From Raoultibacter timonensis (GTDB lineage: Bacteria > Actinomycetota > Coriobacteriia > Coriobacteriales > Eggerthellaceae), in NCBI RefSeq assembly GCF_900240215.1, contig NZ_LT964679.1, forward strand, positions 1,908,538-1,944,366: a stretch of 35,829 nt of DNA, read 5' to 3'. The notes beneath the pieces are model-generated. The model saw only the letters and a program-made list of their open reading frames with translations, did not search any database and was not told the DNA's origin. How positions within the stretch are numbered: position 1 is the stretch's first letter; each line of letters begins with the position of its first letter. Shown piece by piece: positions 24,063-32,251 of this stretch. Position numbers and translations under genes: made by a program.

Positions 24063-24680
24063 ATGAACATAGCCGACCGCATACAGCACTTGAGGAAGGT
24101 GAAGGGCGTGTCGCAGGAAGAACTCGCCGACAAGATCGGCGTGTCGCGCCAAGCGGTATCGAAATGGGAGAGCGAGCAGAGCATCCCCGACATCGACAAG
24201 GTCATCATCATGAGCACCTACTTCGATGTGACGACCGACTACCTGCTCAAGGGAATCGAGAACCCGCATGCAGACGAGGCCAGGCGCCCCGATGCACGCA
24301 TCTTCGTCATCGTAGGCACGGTGCTCGACTTCGTAGGCGTCGTCATAGCGGCAGCGCTGTGGTACGAGCAGCAGCTACCCATGGCACTCGTCGTCGGACT
24401 CGTGTTCATAGCGCTCGGATGCATGGTGTTCGGGGTCGGCATGATCAATTCGGATCCGCGCTCGAAGACCAGCGCGCAGCGTACCTTCTGGATCGTCAAC
24501 GTGTGGCTCATCGCGTTCATCCCGCTCTCGTTCGCCTACAACGTGCTGTTCACCGGCACCACGGCGCCGTACCCGCTTGTGGCGGATCCGATCATCGCGT
24601 TCGCACTCTTCTGGCTCGTCTACATCACCCTCTGCCTCGTCGTGGTGTACTTCCAGGTGAGGCAGAGCGCGCGGGGCTAG
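24063..24680 (+). CDS. XRE-family HTH regulator with membrane domain
   Basis: The 205-residue protein has an N-terminal Cro/C1 helix-turn-helix (1-65; GVSQEELADKIGVSRQAVSK) and about four hydrophobic segments at 80-102, 108-128, 145-165 and 178-200. It is therefore probably a membrane-tethered regulator, a design common in Coriobacteriia and Firmicutes. GAAAGGG lies before ATG 24063; the open frame further upstream is not family-like. It ends convergently with the flavoprotein gene at a shared terminator. A TATGAT box at 24032-24037 could be its -10. Its target is unknown. Confidence 0.88.
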   Translation: MNIADRIQHLRKVKGVSQEELADKIGVSRQAVSKWESEQSIPDIDKVIIMSTYFDVTTDYLLKGIENPHADEARRPDARIFVIVGTVLDFVGVVIAAALWYEQQLPMALVVGLVFIALGCMVFGVGMINSDPRSKTSAQRTFWIVNVWLIAFIPLSFAYNVLFTGTTAPYPLVADPIIAFALFWLVYITLCLVVVYFQVRQSARG

Positions 24681-24740
24681 AGCGACTTGAACGGTCGCGC
24701 AGCCTTGGCGCGAAAAAGCACCGCGATATCGAAACGCGCA

Positions 24741-24773
24741 AAAACCGGATTCGTGCGAAGCGAATCCGGTTTT
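24741..24773. terminator. Bidirectional intrinsic terminator
   Basis: AAAACCGGATTCG (24741-24753) and CGAATCCGGTTTT (24761-24773) form a perfect 13-bp stem with a 7-nt loop, with A and T tracts at opposite ends. It serves the convergent XRE regulator and flavoprotein genes. Confidence 0.85.
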
Positions 24774-24840
24774 ATCGTTGCGGATAGGAAACTAGGGGAA
24801 AGATCATCGAGAACCAACCCAAGCCCCTTATGCCAAGATA

Positions 24841-26682
24841 CTACTCGACTGCTGCCCCCGCATTCTCGGCAGCATGAAGACCGGCGTTTCGTCCGAACGT
24901 CATGATGTCGGCGATGGCGTTGCCGCCCAGACGGTTCGAACCATGAATTCCGCCCGTGCACTCGCCCACCGCATAGAGGTTGGCGATGGGGCTGCCCGAG
25001 GCATCGAGCACCTGGGAATCCACGTCGATCCTGATGCCCCCCATGGTGTGATGAACGGTCGGAACCTTCTTGCATGCATACCACGGTCCCTCGGTTAACT
25101 GAACATCAGCGCTGTTGTTGGCCTCGAAACCGAACGGATCTTCCATTTCGCCCGCCACAACGGCGTTGTAAGTATCGATCGAGTCCTTGAGCTTCGCCTC
25201 GTCCATGCCCGTCGCCGACGCGAGTTCTTCGAGCGTGTCGGCGGCGATCACCGATCCGAGGGCGATCATGTCCTTAAGCCTCTCTCCATCCTTATCAGGC
25301 TCGGTCAACGAGGGGTAGCGCACCTTGTTAACGACGATCCAGTACGTCGAATTAGTCTGGTCGAATATCGCCTTGCACAGCGTATCGCGCGCCGCGCCTT
25401 CGCTTACGAACCGAGCGCCTTCCTCGTTCACGAACACGCGGTTGCGACCCGACGTTCTGATGTGCTGCATCAAGCCCGTGCCCGGCGTTCCGCACGGATG
25501 GAGCTGGATATCGGAAAGCCCGATGAGTTCGGCACCGACCGATTCGGCGAGCTTCAGGCCATCGCCTTGGGCGCAGGGTTTGATGTTGGTGCAACCGATC
25601 GTTTCGTCAAGCGGCACCTCAGCCCACACACCGGTGTTGACTTGCTGGCGGTACTCGACATTCGACCCGAAGCCACCCGTCGCAAGAACGACCGACTTTG
25701 CTGTAACCGCGATTTCCTCGCCGTCTTCGCGCCGGCCCCTCACGCCGGTCACGCTTCCGTCGGATCCCGTGATGAGTTCCGTTGCCTGCGTGCCCGCCAC
25801 GACGATTATTTTGTCAGGGTTGTTTGCAATCCAATCGCGGAACGCATCCGTGTAGCCGCTACCTGCGGGCTTTACCGTATAGTGGCTGCGCTCGCCAAGA
25901 GAACCCGTCGCAGAACCCACCTTCATCTTGAATGCGCAGCCTATCTCCTCAAGCCACTCCACCGACTCCATGGCATGAGCTGTAAGGAAATCGACGAGCA
26001 CGGGGTCGCCGATGTTGTGGCCGCCTTCGAGAGTCGACTGGTAGAATTTCTCGACCGAATCCTCGATCCCTTGTTTTTCTTGCCGATACGGATCAACTGC
26101 ATTGAGGGCCCCGCCCGACACGTTCGTGGACCCGCCGAGAATGCCGCATTTTTCCATCACGACCACCTTGGCACCGGCTTGCGCCGCACGAATCGCAGCC
26201 ACGCAGCCGCCACCGCCACCACCGACCACGCATACATCTGCGGTATACTCCGTTTCCGCCGCTTCGCCTGAATCGACAACAGCCGAAAGCTCTCCGCCAC
26301 CCGCTTGCCCGATGCAATCCTGCACCCCTTGGATGAGCGCCATGCTCGAAAGCGTAGCGCCGGCAACCGTGTCGACGTCGAACGATTGGGTCGATATGAT
26401 CTGCTCCGCGATCCTGTCCATCGCATAAAGGCCAACTCCCGGCGATTCTAGGCTGCTACTCGTATCGATATCGACGATCGCGTACTCGTTGAACGTCACC
26501 TCCACCGTAAAGGGCGCGTTATGCCCCATAACCTCAGCCGCATACTTACCAGGCATGAACGCAGCCGATCCTCCGCTCGGACTTCCCTGAGCTTGGCTGC
26601 ACCCCGCTAGTCCCGCAAGACCTCCAGCCAGCCCCACGACTGCAGCTCCCTTGATAAACGAGCGCCTGCTTACCTGTTCCAT
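24841..26682 (-). CDS. Exported FAD/FMN-dependent fumarate-reductase-type flavoprotein
   Basis: The 613-residue respiratory reductase begins with a Tat signal (SRRSFIK at 5-11) ending in lipobox LAGC (Cys28), so it is probably a lipoprotein on the outer face of the membrane. Residues about 45-125 are an FMN-binding domain, with DxxxGAT (Thr110 is the likely covalent FMN site). The FAD domain starts at about 148 (VCVVGGGGGGC), and active-site blocks RNRVFVNEEGARFV, HHTMGGIRID and GSNRLGG follow. There is no haem domain, so electrons must come via the FMN domain. The acceptor, possibly fumarate, urocanate or a plant or host enoate, cannot be read. GGGAGG precedes the ATG. A membrane LuxR regulator diverges from it. 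Confidence 0.93.
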   Translation of the reverse strand: MEQVSRRSFIKGAAVVGLAGGLAGLAGCSQAQGSPSGGSAAFMPGKYAAEVMGHNAPFTVEVTFNEYAIVDIDTSSSLESPGVGLYAMDRIAEQIISTQSFDVDTVAGATLSSMALIQGVQDCIGQAGGGELSAVVDSGEAAETEYTADVCVVGGGGGGCVAAIRAAQAGAKVVVMEKCGILGGSTNVSGGALNAVDPYRQEKQGIEDSVEKFYQSTLEGGHNIGDPVLVDFLTAHAMESVEWLEEIGCAFKMKVGSATGSLGERSHYTVKPAGSGYTDAFRDWIANNPDKIIVVAGTQATELITGSDGSVTGVRGRREDGEEIAVTAKSVVLATGGFGSNVEYRQQVNTGVWAEVPLDETIGCTNIKPCAQGDGLKLAESVGAELIGLSDIQLHPCGTPGTGLMQHIRTSGRNRVFVNEEGARFVSEGAARDTLCKAIFDQTNSTYWIVVNKVRYPSLTEPDKDGERLKDMIALGSVIAADTLEELASATGMDEAKLKDSIDTYNAVVAGEMEDPFGFEANNSADVQLTEGPWYACKKVPTVHHTMGGIRIDVDSQVLDASGSPIANLYAVGECTGGIHGSNRLGGNAIADIMTFGRNAGLHAAENAGAAVE

Positions 26683-26718
26683 GATTATCCTCCCTTATGC
26701 CTTGTAGGTTTCCATCGT

Positions 26719-26741
26719 CGGATGCGTCTGATTCGCATCCG
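26719..26741. promoter_or_regulatory. Inverted repeat upstream of the flavoprotein gene
   Basis: CGGATGCG and CGCATCCG are perfect 8-bp arms with a 7-bp centre, 37 bp before the flavoprotein start. It is either an operator, perhaps for the divergent LuxR-type regulator, or a leader hairpin. Confidence 0.5.
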
Positions 26742-26894
26742 CATCCAACGTCGTCCATCCTAGGAGCTCGCGGCTCTGCACTCTTCCGCCGAGAGAGGTG
26801 ATTCGTCTTTTTCCGCTCGTTCGCAAGGGGTGGTTCACCTCACCCAAAACTAACGAGATCGCACTATGCGAGCAAAAAACACCTGAGAGATTCG

Positions 26895-26910
26895 ACCTAA
26901 TAGGTATAAT
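26895..26910 (+). promoter_or_regulatory. LuxR-gene promoter with overlapping palindrome
   Basis: A consensus TATAAT lies at 26905-26910. The palindrome ACCTA-A-TAGGT (26895-26905) abuts its first base, a position where a bound regulator would block RNA polymerase. No clear -35 is present, which suggests activator dependence or autorepression. Confidence 0.5.
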
Positions 26911-26945
26911 CGTCCGCAGGGATCAAGGGATGGAGGTGGACTTCG

Positions 26946-28400
26946 TTGCACGTACTCTCGATGCTTCGCACCAAAAACGGGATCGTTCTTTTCGTTGGAT
27001 GGATGTTTATCTGGTTGGCTCTCGAGAAGGTGTTCTTCGGAGAAGCCGCATATTCCTACTCGACCGATCAGGGGGGATTCTTCGCATACGCGGTTGCCCT
27101 GCTCGTCATTTGCACAGCCTCCTGCGTGATCGCCGTTCGCGACAAGATGCTCGAACGCATACGCACACTTCAGGCGATCCCTCTAGCGGCCGGCGTGCTC
27201 GGAACATGCGCGCTCGGGCTTTTGGCGATCTCGTCCAACGGATCGGCGCCGCTATCCACGCCGATCGCCACGCTCTACGGCATTGTATACGCGGTCTCGT
27301 TCAGCATCGTATTTATCCTGTGGTCTGTTCGCCTGCGCGATCTTGTGTTCGAATACGGACTATTCAACGTTCTCGCCGTTTCCCTTGTTGCAATCGCCGT
27401 GAGCTTCCTTATCGTGCCGAGCACCGCACGGTCTTCAGCGTACGGCCAGGTCGTCGTCATTCTTTCGCCCCTCATCTCAGGCGTATCGCTCGCCATGATA
27501 AAAAGCGTATTCGATCGGCCGGGTTCGCCTCCCATCGAAAGCGGCCACGCTGCGAAACCCGTAAGGCTCTGCCTCTTCATGTTGGCGGCGTTCTCGTTTC
27601 TCGTGCACCTTATGGCCTATGTCGAGTTCATAGCCCCTGGCTACGTACCGATTTCCGACGAGAATCCTTACTGCTTCGCACTGCTCTTCGTAGCCATTCT
27701 CGTATTGCTTGCGATTCTCGCATGCTCCGACTCAAGCGCACGATTCTGGGACGGCATGTTTATCAACATACTCGTCGCTTCGGTTATCCTGTCGTTTCTC
27801 GTGTTCTTCATGGTTTCCGTATCGATATCGTCAGGAAGCGCCTACTCGTACGACCTAACGAAAATGCTTCGAAGGATCATCAAGATCGTCGTCTTCTTCA
27901 CTGTCGCAATGATCGTCTACCGCAACGGCATGAAAGCAGCTCCGACGTTCGTACTGGTACTGCTCGTTCCCTCGATCGTCTCGAAACTGTTTCAAATGGG
28001 CCTTTCCTACGCCTACCCCCAGATTGGCAGCAAACTCGTGTTCTACATCGCCATCATCGGGTTTCTGCTGGTCGTCTGCTGGTCGCTGTTTCTTTTGTTC
28101 TACACCCGCGGGAGCGCGATGTTCTTCGCAAGTGACGAACGGGATCGAAGGGAGGCTGACGGGGAACGGGAATCACGCGCTGCGGTCGAGCTGGTTTCCG
28201 CAAGGTACGGATTCACCGATCGAGAGCACGATGTGCTCGAATACCTCGCGCTCGGATACAGCACGCAGAAGATTTCGGAACTGCTCTACATTTCGACGAA
28301 CACCGTCAAGACGCATATAGCCTCTATCTACCGCAAAACGGGAGCCCACTCAAAACAAGAGATCATCGACCTCGTACATTCAGCGGGCGAAAGAACCTGA
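26946..28400 (+). CDS. Membrane-spanning LuxR-type transcriptional regulator
   Basis: The 484-residue protein has about twelve hydrophobic segments (10-400) and a C-terminal LuxR/GerE helix-turn-helix at 423-478 (FTDREHDVLEYLALGYSTQK, then TVKTHIASIYRKTGAHSKQE). This multi-helix sensor plus LuxR design is a hallmark of Eggerthellaceae, where many copies sit beside flavoprotein or molybdoprotein reductases and induce them on substrate. It diverges from the 24841 flavoprotein, its likely target. Start: TTG 26946 has GGAGG with a 9-nt spacer; ATG 26961 lacks a ribosome site. The ligand is unknown, possibly the flavoprotein's substrate. Confidence 0.93.
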   Translation: MHVLSMLRTKNGIVLFVGWMFIWLALEKVFFGEAAYSYSTDQGGFFAYAVALLVICTASCVIAVRDKMLERIRTLQAIPLAAGVLGTCALGLLAISSNGSAPLSTPIATLYGIVYAVSFSIVFILWSVRLRDLVFEYGLFNVLAVSLVAIAVSFLIVPSTARSSAYGQVVVILSPLISGVSLAMIKSVFDRPGSPPIESGHAAKPVRLCLFMLAAFSFLVHLMAYVEFIAPGYVPISDENPYCFALLFVAILVLLAILACSDSSARFWDGMFINILVASVILSFLVFFMVSVSISSGSAYSYDLTKMLRRIIKIVVFFTVAMIVYRNGMKAAPTFVLVLLVPSIVSKLFQMGLSYAYPQIGSKLVFYIAIIGFLLVVCWSLFLLFYTRGSAMFFASDERDRREADGERESRAAVELVSARYGFTDREHDVLEYLALGYSTQKISELLYISTNTVKTHIASIYRKTGAHSKQEIIDLVHSAGERT

Positions 28401-28441
28401 TAGGTGCACACCTTTGCCGCCCGAAACGCGGCGGTTAAGCG

Positions 28442-28912
28442 CTACTCGGCAGACGGCTTCTTGGAGAACATTTCCTGGCGGAGCTGCGTGGCCTCAAAGC
28501 TCATCCACGAGCATTTGCAGTCGACGACGCGGCCGTCTTCGTACGTGATCTCGATGATATTGCCCCGCTTCGTGCGAAGGCTTTCGCGTTGCGGCTCGCT
28601 CTCTTTGAGCGTTTCGTAGCGCGGCGTGTAAACCTTTACGATTTCCGTGGCGCTCTTTCCCGATTGGTAATGGACCTCGAACGTCACCATGTTCTTGCCG
28701 TCGGAGGCAAGCAGGTAGGCCTTGTCGACCGGACCGTATTTCTTGGCGCGCTTCTCGTCGACCACGCCGTCTTTCGCCTGGGATTCGCTTCCCTTGGCCG
28801 CTCCGAGTTTGCCTTTGTACACGAGCACGGCAAGCACGCCGAGAATCGCGATAACGATGATCACGCGAACGAAATCTGGCACCGGTTTCCTCCCACCACG
28901 TTGTTTTCCCAT
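28442..28912 (-). CDS. Unknown membrane-anchored protein
   Basis: The 156-residue protein has a basic start, one transmembrane helix at about 17-36, and a soluble domain rich in charged residues with alternating strand-like stretches (YLLASDGKNMVTFEVHYQSG; GNIIEITYEDGRVVDCKC). Its two cysteines, in DCKCSW, are outside if the helix acts as a signal anchor. I recognise no family. ATG 28912 is chosen; TTG 28921 in the same frame is possible and neither has a strong ribosome site. It ends convergently with the LuxR gene and shares its direction with the MerR gene. Confidence 0.7.
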   Translation of the reverse strand: MGKQRGGRKPVPDFVRVIIVIAILGVLAVLVYKGKLGAAKGSESQAKDGVVDEKRAKKYGPVDKAYLLASDGKNMVTFEVHYQSGKSATEIVKVYTPRYETLKESEPQRESLRTKRGNIIEITYEDGRVVDCKCSWMSFEATQLRQEMFSKKPSAE

Positions 28913-28931
28913 CACCGTCAATCATACCCGA

Positions 28932-28969
28932 AATCGGCGCCGGCACCCCTCGGGGCATCGACGCCGATT
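28932..28969 (-). terminator. Possible hairpin after the MerR gene
   Basis: AATCGGCG (28932-28939) and CGCCGATT (28962-28969) pair around a nested CCCCT/GGGG hairpin. There is no clear T-run, so this is a weak terminator candidate between the MerR-family and the unknown gene. Confidence 0.35.
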
Positions 28970-28979
28970 GGAAAACGAT

Positions 28980-29789
28980 TTACGCCTGTTCGATGGGAAC
29001 CTGGATCTCAGTGAGCCAATCGGCCTCGTCGGCCTGGTTCCATATGCCGTCGATGTAGCTTTCACGCGGGCTCTCCGTCACACGGTAGCCGTTGCTTTCC
29101 ACCCAATCCATCACGAACGCATACGCCTGCGGCACGTCGGCGTACGATCCTTTGTGCATGACCGACGCCACGGTGACCGGGTTGGTCTCACGGAAGTAAA
29201 TGCCGTCTACCTCGTTGCCGAATTCCGTGACGGCCTCGTTGTACTGGATGTTGATGTCCTTCTCCTTGTACTCCCCGTCAAGATACGTGATGAAGCAGTA
29301 CTCGGGCTCGGCGCACGTAAGATCGGGATTGGCCGCCTTGACCGCTCGGCCGATCGCGGGGATGACCTCGAAGTACGCCGTGTAGTCCGGCACGGTCAGC
29401 TCTTTGGTGTACACGATGTAGCTGGGAATATCCTTGATCGTCACCTGATAGTCCATGAAAAACTCCTTCTCTTCGTTGTCCAAGATGAATGCGATGCGTG
29501 CGAGCTGCCCTTCGCGCTCGCGGAGTTCCCGGGCCACTTCGGCCTGACGCTGCTCGAGCACCGTGCGTATGTCGGCGCCGTCGAATACTCGGACGACCTC
29601 GTCGATCGAAAGACCGGCTTGGCGCAGCGCCTGTATGCGATGCAGTTCGACCAGCTGACGCGTCGTGTAGAGGCGGTATCCCGTTGCCCGATCGACCTCC
29701 TCGGGGCGGAGAAGACCGATCCTGTCGTAGTAGTGCAGCGTCTTCACCGTCGTCTTGCCCATCTTCGAGAAACTCCCAATGTAGAACAT
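28980..29789 (-). CDS. MerR-family regulator with GyrI-like effector domain
   Basis: The 269-residue protein has a MerR winged helix (about 1-70; FYIGSFSKMGKTTVKTLHYY), a coiled-coil dimerisation helix (75-110, with EQRQAEVARELREREGQL), and a GyrI-like small-molecule domain (about 115-269). This is the BmrR/TipA architecture, which senses cationic or amphipathic compounds. ATG 29789 is set by AAGGAGG 8 nt upstream; a longer start at 29807 would lie in that site. Its promoter (29813-29843) has the family's 19-bp spacer and a dyad, so it probably autoregulates. The divergent molybdo-enzyme gene may be another target. Confidence 0.93.
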   Translation of the reverse strand: MFYIGSFSKMGKTTVKTLHYYDRIGLLRPEEVDRATGYRLYTTRQLVELHRIQALRQAGLSIDEVVRVFDGADIRTVLEQRQAEVARELREREGQLARIAFILDNEEKEFFMDYQVTIKDIPSYIVYTKELTVPDYTAYFEVIPAIGRAVKAANPDLTCAEPEYCFITYLDGEYKEKDINIQYNEAVTEFGNEVDGIYFRETNPVTVASVMHKGSYADVPQAYAFVMDWVESNGYRVTESPRESYIDGIWNQADEADWLTEIQVPIEQA

Positions 29790-29812
29790 GTTCGCACCTC
29801 CTTCCACATCAC

Positions 29813-29843
29813 ATTCAACCGTCTCCTCTTAGAGGAGGGTCAA
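29813..29843 (-). promoter_or_regulatory. MerR-type promoter (19-bp spacer with dyad)
   Basis: On the minus strand TTGACC (29843-29838) and TTGAAT (29818-29813) are 19 bp apart. The spacer contains the perfect palindrome CTCCTCTAAGAGGAG. This is the classic MerR-controlled overlong promoter. Confidence 0.8.
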
Positions 29844-30026
29844 GAAGTTTTTTGCATTTTCTCATAGTTTTCTTGCGGCTGCGAGCGCAGCCGACAGCGC
29901 ACCCGCCGAAGCACCTCGCAGCGCCCGATACGTCTATCCCGAAACCCTTTTCTCGAAAGCCTGTTCGGCGCGCAAGGAAAAAGGTACTATATTCACAGGA
30001 CGAGCAGTGCGGGAAAGGGGATTCTC

Positions 30027-32183
30027 ATGACTGAAATCGAACCAGGGGAATCCAGGCACAGCACGTGCGTGTTCTGCGACGGATGCTGTCCCGTCGCCAT
30101 TCGAAACGATGGCGAGGTCACCGTTTCTCCGCTTAACCCGAACCTGCCCGCCATCTGCTCGAAGGCGCATCTGTGGCGCGAGTACCGCAGCCATCCCGAT
30201 CGCGTGGTGAAGCCGCGTAAGAACATCGGGGAACGCTCGAATCCCGTTTGGCAGGAAATCGAATGGGATCAGGCGCTCGACGAGATAGCAGATCGCCTGT
30301 CCGCGATCATCGACACCTACGGGCCCGAAGCGCTTGCGGTTTCGGAGATGCCCCTGAACACCGGATTCGGAGGCATCACCCGTCGCTTTATGAACCACCT
30401 GGGATCGCCGAACTACATCGCGCCCACGCTTCTGTGCATGGGCAACACCGCTCAAGTGCATCGGGCGGTGTACGGATGGTACACGAGCTCGAACTGGGAC
30501 GAAACCGATCTCATCGTCTACTTCGGGCAAAACCGCGGGCCCGAGCTCTGGCCCGTGGAATACCTCAAACTCAAAGCCGCACTCGCGCGCGGGGCAAAGC
30601 TCATCGAGGTCGACCCGCGAGAAACCGATACGGCGCTGCTCGCCTGCGAGCACCTTCGCATCCGATACGGAACCGATGCGGCGCTGCTGCTCGCATGGAT
30701 CAACGTCATCATCGAAGAGGATTTGTACGACCACGCGTTCGTAGAAACATCGACCGTGGGGTTTGCGGATCTCGCCGAGCGGGTGCAGGCCTACGCTCCT
30801 GAAAGCGTTGCTTCGATCTGCGGCATCGACGCCGATGCCATCCGCAGGACCGCGCGTATGTACGCGAACGCCAAAGCCGCCATCATCCCGTGGGGCGTCG
30901 TGGGCGACATGCAGCGCAACTCGACCTCCGTGCTCCACGCCCAATGCATCCTGCGCGCCATCTGCGGCTTCGTAAACGTGTCGGAATTCGTCGGAGGCCC
31001 GGCCAAAGGGGCCCTCACCACTACGCAGCTCGCTGACTACCCTGCGCTGTCGCAAGAGCAGCGAGCCAAGCAGATCGGATCTGGAGCATACCCCCTCATG
31101 AGCTTCGAGGGCATGGCGCTCTTTGACGATGCGAGCCGCAAAGCGGGGATCGATTACACGCCCGACATCATGGGCTGCAGCTGTACCGCTCATCCGAACA
31201 GCCTGTTCACGGCCATGCAAACCGAAAACCCCTATCCCGTCAAAGCATTCTTCTCGGTAGCGAACAACACCGTGATGAGCTACGCCGACCAACAGAGCAT
31301 CATCGACGGGCTCATGGCACAGGACCTCGTCGTCGCGTACGATCACTGGATGACGCCGACCGCCCAGCTGGCCGACTACGTGCTGCCGGGAGACGCCTGG
31401 ATGGAGCGCGACATCATGGGGCCGACATCGGATGCTGCACCGGCAAGTACGTTCTGCGAAGCGTTCTGCGAGCCCGCAGGCGAATGCAAGGATTGGTACT
31501 TCGTCGTCAAGGGCCTGGCCGACCGCATGGGCCTCGGCGACGTCTTTCCCTGGGCTTCCCGCTACGAGCTGTACGACTGGCGTCTCGCACCCCTGGGAAA
31601 AACCTGGGACGACGTTCGCGAGCAGCCCGCCATACCCGCCAGGCCCGTAGCTCCGGGTGCATTTCTCACGCCGTCGGGAAAGGTCGAGCTCAAGAGCTCC
31701 GTGCTCGAAGCGCTCGGCTGCGATCCGCTCCCCTCGTACGTCGACCCCGGCGAGCCGAACGTCGATGCGGCGGACTACCCGCTTGTCATCTTCACGGGAG
31801 CGCGCGACGCGTTCTGCTACAACACCAACCACCACCAGATGCCGACGCTGCGCGCACGGGGACCGGAGCCCGAAGCGTACCTCAATCCCCAAGACGCCGA
31901 ACGCTACGGCGTGCGCGACGGGCAGTGGGCTCTCGTCAGCACCCCGCACGGGTCGATCGAGCTTGCAGTCAAGGCGGATGCGCGTCAACCCGAAAGCACG
32001 TTGCGCGTGCCGCACGGCTGGTGGAAGCCCGAAACCGCCCAAGGACTCGCAAACGGCCTGAGCAAGGCGTGCCTTCACAACGACGGCATGCTGTTCAGCG
32101 GCGAGCCGTGGAACCTCGACCCCGTACAGGGGCTGCCCAATTTGCGCGGGGGGATCCGCGCGAAGATCGAACCTGTCGCGTAG
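30027..32183 (+). CDS. Cytoplasmic Mo/W-bisMGD oxidoreductase, DMSO reductase family
   Basis: The 718-residue protein shows an N-terminal [4Fe-4S] site (Cys14, Cys17, Cys21, Cys44), a probable metal-ligand Cys137 (PTLLCMGNTA), and the C-terminal molybdopterin-binding barrel (PRVPHGWW-like LRVPHGWWKPE). There is no Tat signal, so it stays in the cytoplasm. No iron-sulfur or membrane partner gene is adjacent, unlike most respiratory members. Length, lack of signal, and a lone subunit resemble acetylene hydratase (about 730 residues) and pyrogallol transhydroxylase-type enzymes, which catalyse non-redox or internal-redox reactions. GGGGA precedes the ATG. The substrate is unknown; a MerR/GyrI regulator diverges from it. 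Confidence 0.9.
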   Translation: MTEIEPGESRHSTCVFCDGCCPVAIRNDGEVTVSPLNPNLPAICSKAHLWREYRSHPDRVVKPRKNIGERSNPVWQEIEWDQALDEIADRLSAIIDTYGPEALAVSEMPLNTGFGGITRRFMNHLGSPNYIAPTLLCMGNTAQVHRAVYGWYTSSNWDETDLIVYFGQNRGPELWPVEYLKLKAALARGAKLIEVDPRETDTALLACEHLRIRYGTDAALLLAWINVIIEEDLYDHAFVETSTVGFADLAERVQAYAPESVASICGIDADAIRRTARMYANAKAAIIPWGVVGDMQRNSTSVLHAQCILRAICGFVNVSEFVGGPAKGALTTTQLADYPALSQEQRAKQIGSGAYPLMSFEGMALFDDASRKAGIDYTPDIMGCSCTAHPNSLFTAMQTENPYPVKAFFSVANNTVMSYADQQSIIDGLMAQDLVVAYDHWMTPTAQLADYVLPGDAWMERDIMGPTSDAAPASTFCEAFCEPAGECKDWYFVVKGLADRMGLGDVFPWASRYELYDWRLAPLGKTWDDVREQPAIPARPVAPGAFLTPSGKVELKSSVLEALGCDPLPSYVDPGEPNVDAADYPLVIFTGARDAFCYNTNHHQMPTLRARGPEPEAYLNPQDAERYGVRDGQWALVSTPHGSIELAVKADARQPESTLRVPHGWWKPETAQGLANGLSKACLHNDGMLFSGEPWNLDPVQGLPNLRGGIRAKIEPVA

Positions 32184-32251
32184 CGGCAAAGACACTCCCG
32201 GCGGGGCGACGCGCTGGCGGGGCAGCTTGTATCGAGCGGCTTCCAGGTACC

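Noticed and set aside
29934..32195. 753-codon open frame on the minus strand across the molybdo-enzyme
   Set aside because: Antisense shadow of a clear gene; composition is Arg/His/Val-rich with no domain, and it spans the real gene almost exactly.
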